Part shown: in pieces, positions 25,980 to 35,200 of the stretch
Layout: every line of letters begins with the position of its first letter
How positions within the stretch are numbered: the stretch's first letter is position 1
Notes under the pieces: model-generated
Told to the model about the DNA's origin: nothing
Seen by the model: the letters and a program-made list of their open reading frames with translations, nothing else
The model's database searches: none
Source of the DNA: Acuticoccus kalidii
GTDB taxonomy: Bacteria > Pseudomonadota > Alphaproteobacteria > Rhizobiales > Amorphaceae
Assembly: GCF_021556395.1 (NCBI RefSeq)
Contig: NZ_JAKGCS010000010.1
Location: forward strand, 186,001-250,000
Length of the DNA stretch: 64,000 nucleotides
Direction: 5' to 3'
Position numbers and translations under genes: made by a program

Positions 25980-28900
25980 TCGGCCTATGACGACACCTAT
26001 GCGAGCACCGGGTTCGACGACACGGTCGAGGGCGGCGACGGCAACGACACCGTCGTCTATCGCGGGAACGAAGCCGACTATACGCTGACCGAGACCGGCG
26101 ATGGCTGGACCGTCACCGACAACCGGACCGGCAGCGAAAATGACGGCGTCGATACGCTGACGGGCGTCGAGTTCGTGCAATTCGCCGACACCGTCGTCAC
26201 ACTCGAGCCGGGTGGCGAGAACGCCGCGCCGGCCATCGCCGTCGGGTCCGGTGACGCCGGCTGGTACACGGCGCAGAATCTCACCGGCATCGACGGGCCG
26301 CGCGGCGTCGCCGTGGTCGATTTCGACGGAGACGGCGACGAGGACATCCTCGCGAGCGCCTATTCCGACGGCACCATCGTCTGGTTCGAGAACGAAGAGG
26401 GCCGATTTGCTGGGGCCGACACGCTCGCCTCCGGCTTTGCCGCGCCCATCGACCTCGAAGCCGCCGATTTCGACGGTGACGGTGATATCGACATCGTCGG
26501 TGCGAGCTATAGCGGCGACAGCATCACCGTCTTCACGAATGACGGGAACGGCAATCTGACGGAAAATCAGATCGGCACGATCGACGGGCCGCGCGACATC
26601 GCACTCGCGGATTTCGATGGCGACGGCGATCTCGACATCGTGGCCGCCGGCTACAACGATGACACTGTCGTCGTCTACGACAATAACGGCGACGGCACCT
26701 TCGCCGAGGGCGAGGTTCTCGGCACCGTCGACGGGCCGACCCGCCTCAATGTCGTCGACCTCAACCAGGATGGCCGTGCCGACATCATCGCCTCCGGCTA
26801 TGTCGACGACACGCTCCATTATTTCGAGAACACCGGCGAAGGGTTCGCCGAAGGTGTCGCGATCGCCTCGGTCGACGGCCCGCGGGGCACCGCGGTCGCC
26901 GATGTCGACGGCGATGGGGATCTCGATATCGTCGCTTCGGAATATACCGGCGACCGGCTCGTTCTCTTCAAGAATAATGGCGACGAGACCTTCGACGGCG
27001 GCACGGTCATCGGCACGCCCGACGGGCCGGAAAGCCTGGTCTTCGAGGATGTCGACGGCGATGGCGACCCGGACCTTCTCGTCACCGCCTATGTCGGCGA
27101 CAAGGTCACGCTGTTTACGAACGACGGCGAGGGGACGTTTGCCGAGACGGACATCGTCGGCGCGGACGCGACCGACTCGCCCTGGAATATCGTCCCCGCC
27201 GATATCGACGGGGCGCGGAGCTTCGTCCTCGCGGGCTATTCCTCGGACACGATCACGGTCCTGCGCAACGCGGCCGGCTCGGTCAATCTGACGCCGGGCA
27301 GCGCCACGGCGATCACCGGCATCACCGTCAGCGACGTCGATGGCGACGATGTCACGGTCACCTTCGACCTGCCGCGCGGCACGCTGTCGGCGACGGCCGG
27401 CGCGGGTGTCACCGTGGAGGGGGACGGCACGGCGAGCCTGAGCCTCTCCGGCTCGCTCAGCGAAATCAACGCCTTCATCGCGTCGGAGGCCCTGACGGCG
27501 ACGATTGCGGACGGTGTGCGCACGCACCTCGAGGTCACCGTCGACGACGGGAGCGGCGCGCAAAACGGCGTCGCGACGGCGCATCTGCGCGTCATGGTCC
27601 GGTCGCCGCCGGTCGATCTCACTTTGTCCGGCGACCATGCGATCGCCGAGACGGATCCCGCGGGCACCGTCGTCGGCATGCTGTCGGCGACCGACCCCGA
27701 TGGCGATGCTCTCACCTTCACGATCGTCGACGGCGATGCGTTCGTCATCGTCGGCAACGAGCTGCGCCTCGACACGCAGCTCGACGCTGATGTCGTCGGC
27801 GACCAGCAGGTGACGATCCGGGCGACCGACACCAACGGCAACAGTGTCGACGAGACGTTCACGATCGCCCTCGAGAACGTCAACGAGCCGCCGAAGAACC
27901 TCACTCTCAGCACCTCGACCATCGCCGAGGACGCCGATGTCGGCACCGTCGTCGCCATCATCACGGCGCAGGACGAGGAGGGCGAGGCGGTCAGCTACGA
28001 GATCACCAACGATGCGGGCGGCCGGTTCGCCATCGGCGCGGCAGACGCGAGCGGCTATCAGCTCGTGTTGGCCGCACCACTCGACTACGAAAGCGCGTCC
28101 TCCCACGAGATCACCATCAAGGCGACGGACGCCTCGGGTCATTCCTCGGAAGAAACCTTCACGATCGCCGTTACCGACGTCGATGAGAGCGTCGACAATC
28201 CGCCGACGGGGCTCGCCCTTTCCGCGAACTTCGTCTTCGAGGACGCCGACATCGGTGACACGGTCGGCACGCTCGACGCGACCGATCCGGAGGGCGGCGC
28301 GCTCACCTACCGCCTCAAGGACGATGCGGGCGGCCTCTTCGCCATCGAGAGCGATGCCGATGGCAGCCGCATCGTGGTTGCCGGTGCGCTCGATCATGAG
28401 ACGACGCCGCTCCACACGGTGACGGTCGAGGTCGAGGACGAAGGGGGCAACATCGTCGAAGCGACCTTCGATATCGGCGTCGCCGACGTTCCCGAAGAGC
28501 CGGCCGCGATGATCACCATCGATGCCACCGGCTCCGAGGCGATGGACTTCGATGCGTTCCTCACCGGCGGGTTCCTGGGCGGATCCACCTCCGGCGGCTT
28601 CCCGGTGTTCGACAATTCCGCCGAGTTCAGCGGCGAAGAGATGGTCATGTCCTTCGGGGAAGGCGCCGATGCGCCCTATGTCCTCGCCCACGGCCAGATC
28701 GAATATTTCTTCGGCACGCACACCGTCTGGGGCGAGATCGAGCGCATCGAGTTCGGAACGCGCGGAGACGCGACCTACGACGCGAACGGCTATCTCCTCA
28801 ACGGAAACACGCAACTCGAGATCACCGGCCTCGACTTTGCGAACGCGCAAGGGCCGGAGGCGGTCGCCGAGCTCGTCGGCCCGGTGCACAACTTCTCCGT

Positions 28901-31619
28901 CGGTTATATGTACGGTGCGAGCGCCGATCCGAACCGGCTCCAGCTCTTCCTCGACCAGCTCGATCTCTACGCCCAGCATTATATCGGTGCTGCCGGGGCC
29001 GACGTGTTCGCCGCGTCCGATCATGGCGACCTGATCGAAGCGGGTGGCGGCGACGATACGCTGACCGGCCTCGGCGGCGATGACACGATCGACGGCGGGG
29101 ACGGCGAGGACACCGCCATCTATCGCGGCAACAAGGCCGACTACACGATCACCGCGAACGGTGACGGAAGCTGGACGGTCGCCGACAACCGCACCGAAGG
29201 GGAGAATGACGGCACCGATACGCTGACGAATGTCGAGTTCGCCGCGTTCGCCGACGAGGCGGTCGCGCTGTCCGGCGAGCCGGCCAATGGCGCGCCGACC
29301 GACATCACCCTGTCGAACACGCAGATCCTGGAATCGGCGCGAAGCGGGTCGGTCGTCGGCGTCCTCTCGGCAATCGACCCCGAGGGCGATGCGATCACAT
29401 GGTCGCTCGTCGAAGGCGAGGGCGACAATGGGGCCAAGTTCGCCCTCAAGACCGGAGAGGACGGCTCGGTTAGCGTGGTGCTGAAGAACCCGCTCGACCA
29501 CGAATCCTCCGGCGGCGTCTACGACCTCGTCGTGAAGGCGACGGACAGCCACGGCAACGAGAGCGTCGAGACGATCGAGATCACGGCCGGCGACGATCCG
29601 TTCAAGCTCTCCTCGGCCCCGACCGGGAAGGACTATACATCGATCATGGAGAGCGCGCCGGTCGGCACCAAGATCGGCTTCGTCTACCAGTTCGATTCGA
29701 GCTTCGTGCCGGAAACGGTCGAGCTCACCGACGATGCCGATGGGCTGTTCTCCGTCAGCCTCGGCGAGGCCAGCGGGACGCAATATTATTACCTGACCGT
29801 CAATGGCGACCTCGATCACGAGACGGCGGATCTTCACGACGTCACGATCAAGGCGACCGATGCCGGCGGCGTTTCCCACGAGAAGACCTTCAAGGTCCAT
29901 GTGCTCGACGCACCGGAGGCGACGGACGAGAACCTTACGGCACGCGGTACGATCACCATCGACGCGGATACGGCGCTCGCCACCGCCAATGGCGGGATCG
30001 ATTGGGGCACCTATCTCGACGAGGCGTTCGCCAACGTCGTTCCCGGGCTGCCGGGCTTCCTGCCGGTCGGTTCGGGTTGGTCGCCCGAAACGCCGTCGTC
30101 GGAGTTCCTCTATGCGAACACGCGTGACGGATCGTATGTCTCACTGAAGGGGGCGGACCTCGTCTACAATTGGGTCGATCCGATCAGCGGCGAGGATGCG
30201 CATGTCGTGTCCGGCTCGATTTCGGAGATGGCCTTCGGCAACGGGTCCACGGTCGACGGTGTTCCCGAGCTCGACGACCCGGAAATCACCATCACCGGCC
30301 TCGATCTTCAGAACGATTCGAGCCTGATGAACCGCATTGTCGGCGAGACGCAGCTCGTCGCTCAGGCGTGGATGTATGGCCTCGAGGGATCGAGCCCGGG
30401 CGACATCGCGTTCGTGAAGGCGACGCTTGCCTCCTATGCGCAGGATTTCCGCGGTTCGGCGGCGGCGGACACCTACACCGGCACGCTCTTCGACGACACG
30501 ATCACGGGCAATGGCGGCGATGATGTCCTCGATGGCGGGGACGGGTCGGATGTTGCGGTCTATGCCGGCGCCCGCGCCGAGTACGAGATCACCCTCAATG
30601 ACGACGGCACGACGACGGTCGCCGATCTCGTCGCCGACCGCGATGGGACCGACACCCTCGCCAATATCGAAGAGCTGCGCTTCGCCGATGGGACGATCGA
30701 CACGCCGACCCCCAACGCGGCGCCGACCGACCTCGTTCTTTCGGCGAACGAGATCTCGGAGGATGCGGCGATCGGAACGGTGGTCGGCCTTCTCTCGGCC
30801 ACCGACCCGGACGGCGATCCGATCACCTATACGCTCCTCGACAACCCTGGCGGCTATTTCGAGATTGTTGGCAACGAGCTGCGGCTCGCGGCGGAGATCG
30901 ATTATGAGACGCTCTCGGAAGTGTCGCTCACGATCGGGGCGATGGACGATGCGGAGGCGATGACGACGCTCGACGTTACGATCGACGTCCTCGACGTCAA
31001 CGAGGAGGGCGAGGACTATGAAGGCTCCTCCGGCTTCGACTTCCTGATCGGTTCGGGCGGCGACGACCGCATGAACGGCAATGGCGGGATCGACATCCTC
31101 TTCGGCGGCGCGGGCGACGACACCATCGATGGTGGCAGCGCGCGGGACTTCCTGTTCGGCGGTGCCGGCGATGACAGCATCTCCGGCGGCGAAGGCACCG
31201 ACGTGATCTTCGGCGGTCTCGGCGATGACAGCCTCGATGGGGGCGTCGGAGCGGACGATCTGCGCGGCGGCTTCGGTGACGACAGCCTCGTCGGCGGGAA
31301 GGGCAGGGACCTCCTCTTCGGTGGGTTCGGCGACGACACCCTCGTGGGCGGTACGCAGGACGACACCCTGTCGGGCGGGTTCGGGTCGGACACGTTCGTG
31401 TTCGAGGCGGACTTCGGGCACGACGTGATCGAGGACTTCCTCCTCGGCGACAACACGCTCCGCTTCTCGACCGACATCTTCGCCGACTACGCGGCCTTCC
31501 AGGGTGCGGCGCAACAGGTCGGGTTCGACGTCGTCGTTCGCGTCGACGAGGCGAACACGCTGACGCTCGAGAACACCTTCCTGTTCTTCATCCAGGAAAG
31601 CGACGTCGAGTTCGTCTGA
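25470..31619 (+). CDS. giant RTX/cadherin/FG-GAP protein with three HasA-like hemophore domains
   Basis: A 2049-residue acidic protein with no signal peptide, probably exported by a type I system. Order of parts: HasA-like domain 1 (1-170); RTX repeats and a beta unit (171-245); six or seven FG-GAP/VCBS repeats of the VDGDGDLDIVAS type (255-605); cadherin-like repeats (615-1008); HasA-like domain 2 (1014-1175) with RTX (1180-1216); two cadherin-like repeats (1275-1482); HasA-like domain 3 (1494-1665) with RTX (1676-1696); one cadherin-like repeat (1751-1843); a C-terminal RTX block (1853-1975); and the tail ESDVEFV. The start follows GAACACCC weakly but agrees with the domain start MSTITIDAS. 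Inferred role: Ca2+-stiffened extracellular or surface protein that captures heme. Confidence 0.9.
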   Translation: MSTITIDASTSGVGMDLETFLRGGFLDTLDANAGGGMPVFDNGGAFEGDEMFLGFGTGATAPYVLAHGNLAYYFTTHTVWGEINTIEYGTRGAGDFDTDGAFTGGDVALRITGLDFTNAQPADAAEEAEIEANGAVHNFSVGHMYGRNYEASRLDLYADQLDSYSQHFIGSAYDDTYASTGFDDTVEGGDGNDTVVYRGNEADYTLTETGDGWTVTDNRTGSENDGVDTLTGVEFVQFADTVVTLEPGGENAAPAIAVGSGDAGWYTAQNLTGIDGPRGVAVVDFDGDGDEDILASAYSDGTIVWFENEEGRFAGADTLASGFAAPIDLEAADFDGDGDIDIVGASYSGDSITVFTNDGNGNLTENQIGTIDGPRDIALADFDGDGDLDIVAAGYNDDTVVVYDNNGDGTFAEGEVLGTVDGPTRLNVVDLNQDGRADIIASGYVDDTLHYFENTGEGFAEGVAIASVDGPRGTAVADVDGDGDLDIVASEYTGDRLVLFKNNGDETFDGGTVIGTPDGPESLVFEDVDGDGDPDLLVTAYVGDKVTLFTNDGEGTFAETDIVGADATDSPWNIVPADIDGARSFVLAGYSSDTITVLRNAAGSVNLTPGSATAITGITVSDVDGDDVTVTFDLPRGTLSATAGAGVTVEGDGTASLSLSGSLSEINAFIASEALTATIADGVRTHLEVTVDDGSGAQNGVATAHLRVMVRSPPVDLTLSGDHAIAETDPAGTVVGMLSATDPDGDALTFTIVDGDAFVIVGNELRLDTQLDADVVGDQQVTIRATDTNGNSVDETFTIALENVNEPPKNLTLSTSTIAEDADVGTVVAIITAQDEEGEAVSYEITNDAGGRFAIGAADASGYQLVLAAPLDYESASSHEITIKATDASGHSSEETFTIAVTDVDESVDNPPTGLALSANFVFEDADIGDTVGTLDATDPEGGALTYRLKDDAGGLFAIESDADGSRIVVAGALDHETTPLHTVTVEVEDEGGNIVEATFDIGVADVPEEPAAMITIDATGSEAMDFDAFLTGGFLGGSTSGGFPVFDNSAEFSGEEMVMSFGEGADAPYVLAHGQIEYFFGTHTVWGEIERIEFGTRGDATYDANGYLLNGNTQLEITGLDFANAQGPEAVAELVGPVHNFSVGYMYGASADPNRLQLFLDQLDLYAQHYIGAAGADVFAASDHGDLIEAGGGDDTLTGLGGDDTIDGGDGEDTAIYRGNKADYTITANGDGSWTVADNRTEGENDGTDTLTNVEFAAFADEAVALSGEPANGAPTDITLSNTQILESARSGSVVGVLSAIDPEGDAITWSLVEGEGDNGAKFALKTGEDGSVSVVLKNPLDHESSGGVYDLVVKATDSHGNESVETIEITAGDDPFKLSSAPTGKDYTSIMESAPVGTKIGFVYQFDSSFVPETVELTDDADGLFSVSLGEASGTQYYYLTVNGDLDHETADLHDVTIKATDAGGVSHEKTFKVHVLDAPEATDENLTARGTITIDADTALATANGGIDWGTYLDEAFANVVPGLPGFLPVGSGWSPETPSSEFLYANTRDGSYVSLKGADLVYNWVDPISGEDAHVVSGSISEMAFGNGSTVDGVPELDDPEITITGLDLQNDSSLMNRIVGETQLVAQAWMYGLEGSSPGDIAFVKATLASYAQDFRGSAAADTYTGTLFDDTITGNGGDDVLDGGDGSDVAVYAGARAEYEITLNDDGTTTVADLVADRDGTDTLANIEELRFADGTIDTPTPNAAPTDLVLSANEISEDAAIGTVVGLLSATDPDGDPITYTLLDNPGGYFEIVGNELRLAAEIDYETLSEVSLTIGAMDDAEAMTTLDVTIDVLDVNEEGEDYEGSSGFDFLIGSGGDDRMNGNGGIDILFGGAGDDTIDGGSARDFLFGGAGDDSISGGEGTDVIFGGLGDDSLDGGVGADDLRGGFGDDSLVGGKGRDLLFGGFGDDTLVGGTQDDTLSGGFGSDTFVFEADFGHDVIEDFLLGDNTLRFSTDIFADYAAFQGAAQQVGFDVVVRVDEANTLTLENTFLFFIQESDVEFV
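28509..28994 (+). other. HasA-like hemophore domain 2 of the 2049-aa protein
   Basis: Residues 1014-1175, starting MITIDATGSEAMDFDAFL. The Tyr/His pair is Tyr1079 and His1084 (HGQIEYFFGTHTVWGEI), and VGPVHNFSVGYMYG carries His1140. It is close to domain 1 and to both domains of the next protein, so these four are probably products of duplication. Confidence 0.75.
29949..30464 (+). other. divergent HasA-like domain 3 of the 2049-aa protein
   Basis: Residues 1494-1665. The core ADLVYNWVDPISGEDAHVVSGSISEMAFG keeps a Tyr (1566) and a His (1578), but 12 residues apart instead of 5, and the third His is missing (ETQLVAQAWMYG). The loop length is nearer to that of classical HasA, but the rest is divergent, so heme binding is doubtful. 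Confidence 0.6.
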
Positions 31620-31633
31620 TTTCGGACGGCGAT

Positions 31634-31659
31634 GCGGTGGGCCCGGCCGGGCCTACCGC
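31634..31659 (+). terminator. hairpin between the two giant genes
   Basis: A GC-rich imperfect inverted repeat, GCGGTGGGCCCG / CGGGCCTACCGC, lies 15 bases after the first giant gene. It has no U-run, so it may only reduce read-through into the second gene, which starts 80 bases later. Confidence 0.35.
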
Positions 31660-31740
31660 CCTGAACGCGCGAGCGATCCGCACACGCACAGAAGCCTGCG
31701 GACGCTCCTCGCTCCCGAGGCGCTTCAACGAGGATAGACC

Positions 31741-32220
31741 ATGATCACGATCGACGCGTCCGGCGCGTCTTCGATGGCATTCGAAGAATTTTTGACCACA
31801 GGCTTCCTGTCGGGAGTCGGATCGGCGGGATTTCCCGTCTTCGACAACAGCGCCGCCTTTTCCGGCGCGGAGATGATGATCTCCTACGGATCGTCGTCGA
31901 CCTCGCCCTATGTGACGGCGCACGGGCAGCTCGAATATAATTTCGGCACGCATACCGTCTGGGGCTCGATCGACACGATCGAGTTCGGCACGCGCGGCAG
32001 CGGCAGCTTCGACGGCAGCGGCTCCTTCGTGGGCGGCGATGCGGATCTGCGGATCACCGGGCTCGCCTTCCAGAACGGCCTCTCGCCCGAAGCCGAGGTC
32101 GAGGCGAGCGGGCAGGTCCATAATTTCACCGTCGCCTATATGAGCGGCCCGTCAGCCGAAGCGGGCCGGCGGGCGCTCTTCGTCCAGCAGCTCGATGGCG
32201 ACGCGCAGCATTATATCGGC
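31741..32220 (+). other. HasA-like hemophore domain A of the 1262-aa protein
   Basis: Residues 1-160. The Tyr/His pair is Tyr66 and His71 in AHGQLEYNFGTHTVWGSI, and SGQVHNFTVAYMSG carries His127. The segment FSGAEMMISYG aligns with HasA LSGSQYAISS. This is the copy in which I find the match to HasA easiest to follow along the whole length. Confidence 0.75.
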
Positions 32221-35200
32221 TCACCCGGCGCCGATATCTTCGCCGCCACGAGCATGAATGATCGGATCGAAGGCGGTGCCGGCAACGACCGTCTGACCGG
32301 CGAGGGCGGCGACGACACGATCGAGGGCGGGGCCGGCTTGGATACGGCCGTCTTCTCCGGGAACCGCGCCGCCTATACGATCGAGGCGGCGGCGGACGGT
32401 GTGACCGTCACGGGTCCCGACGGTACGGATTGGCTGACCGGGATCGAGCGCCTCGCGTTCGACGATCAGACCATCGACACGCCGTCGGCAAATGGTGCGC
32501 CGGTCGATCTCGCGCTCTCTAAACGGGCGATCGACGAGGATGCGGCGGTCGGCGCCGTGGTCGGCGTGCTCTCGGCCGACGATCCGGACGGAGATCCGCT
32601 CACCTACGCCCTCACCGACGATGCGGATGGGCTCTTTCGGATCGTCGGCAACGAGCTGCGCGTCGCCGGTGCACTCGATTATGAGAGCGCCGATCGGCAC
32701 AGCATAACGGTTCGCGTCATGGACGGCGCCGGCAACCGGACGGACAAGACCTTCACCATCCGGGTCAACGATATCGAGGAAGAGGGGGAGACTGGCGCGC
32801 CGGCCGATCTCGCTCTCTCCTCGACCTCTGTGGCGGAGAATGTCGCGCGCGGTACGGTCGTCGGGACGTTGTCGGCGACGGATCCGGACGGCGATGGCCT
32901 GACTTATAGCCTCTCCGAGAATGCGGGCGGGCTCTTCCGTATCGTCGGCGACGAGCTGCGCGTCGCGGGCAAGCTCGATCATGAGAGCGCCGCGAAACAC
33001 GAGATCGTCGTCGCCGTCGAGGATGGCGACGGAACCACGATCTCCCGTGCGTTCACGATCGCGGTCGGCGATGTGGACGAGGCGCCGACCGCACCCCGCC
33101 TTTCGAGCGCCAAGGTCGCCGAGAGCGCGGCGCATGGCACCGTCGTCGGCACGCTGTCGGCCACCGACCCCGAGGGCGGGGCCGTCAGCTACCGCCTCGT
33201 CGACGACGCGGGCGGTCGGTTTTCCCTCTCCGAAATGGAGGGCGCCACGAGCCTCGTGGTGAACGGCCCGCTCGATTTCGAAACCACCGCAACCCACCAA
33301 ATCATCGTCGAAGCCAGCGACGCCGGCGGACACACCGTCACGCGCACCTTCGACATCGCCGTTTCGGACGCACCTGAATTGGATTCCGATATGATTACGA
33401 TTGACGCCTCCAACGCCGAAGCGATGGATTTCGACGCCTTTATCCGCGGCGAATTCCTTGAGGGATACTCATCCGTCGGCTACCCGACCTTTGACGGCAG
33501 CAGCTCCTTCGCCGGCCAAGAGATGCTGCTCTATTACGGCGATAGCGGGACGATGCCCTACGTCCTCGCGTCCGGCCAGCTCGAATATGTTTTCGGCACG
33601 CACACCGTCTGGGGCGAGATCAATTCGATCGAGTTCGGAACGTTCACGGACGCCCAATTCGATTCCGACGGGCACTTCACGAGCGGCGATCCGATCATGA
33701 CGATCACCGGTCTGACCCTCGAGAACGCCAAGGAGCCGGTTGAGCAGGTGGAGGCGACCGGCGCGGTGCACAATTTCGCGGTCGCGTTCATGTACGGGGC
33801 GGACGCTGATCCGGCGCGCCTCCAGCTCTTCCTCGATCAGCTCGACGAGACCGCGCAGCACTTTATCGGCTCCCCCGGTGACGACGTCTTCGAGGCGACC
33901 GACCAGAACGACCTCATCGAAGGGGGCGCGGGCGACGACAATCTCGCCGGCCTCGGCGGACGCGACACGATCGATGGCGGAGACGGCGACGACACCGCCA
34001 AATTCTCGGGCGCCGAGGCCCAATATCGGATCGTGCAGAACGCGGACGGGTCGACCACCGTCACCGACAGTCAGAACGGCCGCGACGGGGTGAATATCCT
34101 GCGCAATGTCGAGACGCTCGCATTCTCCGATGGCACGGTGGACCTGACCGGCGACACCGGCTCCGGCGAGAACGGTGCGCCCGAAGGGCTGACGCTGTCG
34201 CGTGCACGCATCGCCGAGGATGCGGCCGTCGGCACGGTGGTCGGCCGCCTTTCCGCGACCGATCCGGATGGCGATCCGCTCACCTATACGCTCACCCGTA
34301 ATCCCGGCGGCGCCTTCGCCATCGTCGGCGACGAGCTCCGTGTTGCGGGTGCGCTCGATTTTGAGACGGCCGCCTCGCTCGCGATCACCATCGAGGCGTC
34401 CGATCCGGACGGCGCGACGACCACGCTCGATACGACGATCCGTGTCCTCGACGTGGAGGAAGACACCGGCGGCGGTGATGGTGGCGACGGCGACAACGGC
34501 GACGGCGATGACGGCGGTGATAGCGACGGCGGCGACGGCGATGACGGTGGAGACAGCGACGGTGGCGATGGAACGCCCGGCGAGGGTGAGGGAGAGAGTG
34601 ACCGGCTTCGTCTTCCCGCCACGAGCGGCGACGACCGCATCATCGGGAGCGACGCCAACGAAAAGGTGCATGCCGGCGCGGGCGACGACTTTGTCGGCGG
34701 GCATGGCGGCTCCGACCTCCTCGTCGGTGGCGCGGGCGACGATTCGCTGATCGGCAATGACGGCGACGATGTTCTTTCGGGCGGTGTCGGCGACGATGTG
34801 CTGACCGGCGGCTCCGGCAACGACACGCTGCGCGGCGGTCCGGGCGATGATGTCATGCGTGGCGGCACGGGGAATGACGTTCTCGACGGTGGTGCCGGTG
34901 CGGATGCGGTTGCCGGACAGGGCGGCGACGATCGTATATCCGGCGGCGGCGGCAACGATACGCTCTATGGCAATGCCGGAGACGACACGATCGGCGGCGG
35001 CGATGGTGACGATCTCATCCGCGGTGGCGGCGACGACGACTATCTCTCAGGCCAGGGCGGCCACGATCTTCTGATCGGCGGCACGGGCCATGACACCTTG
35101 AAGGGCGGCGAGGGGAACGACACCCTCGTCGGCCAGAGCGGCGACGACGTGCTGTTCGGCGGCAACGGGGCGGACAGCCTGCGCGGTGGTGCCGGCGACG

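Noticed and set aside
25389-29900. A 1503-codon open frame on the minus strand opposite the giant RTX gene
   Set aside because: It is a mirror of the Asp/Gly-rich plus-strand codons (GAC/GGC/GTC read backwards) and has an amino-acid mix without any recognisable domain. The plus strand holds clear cadherin, FG-GAP and RTX repeats.
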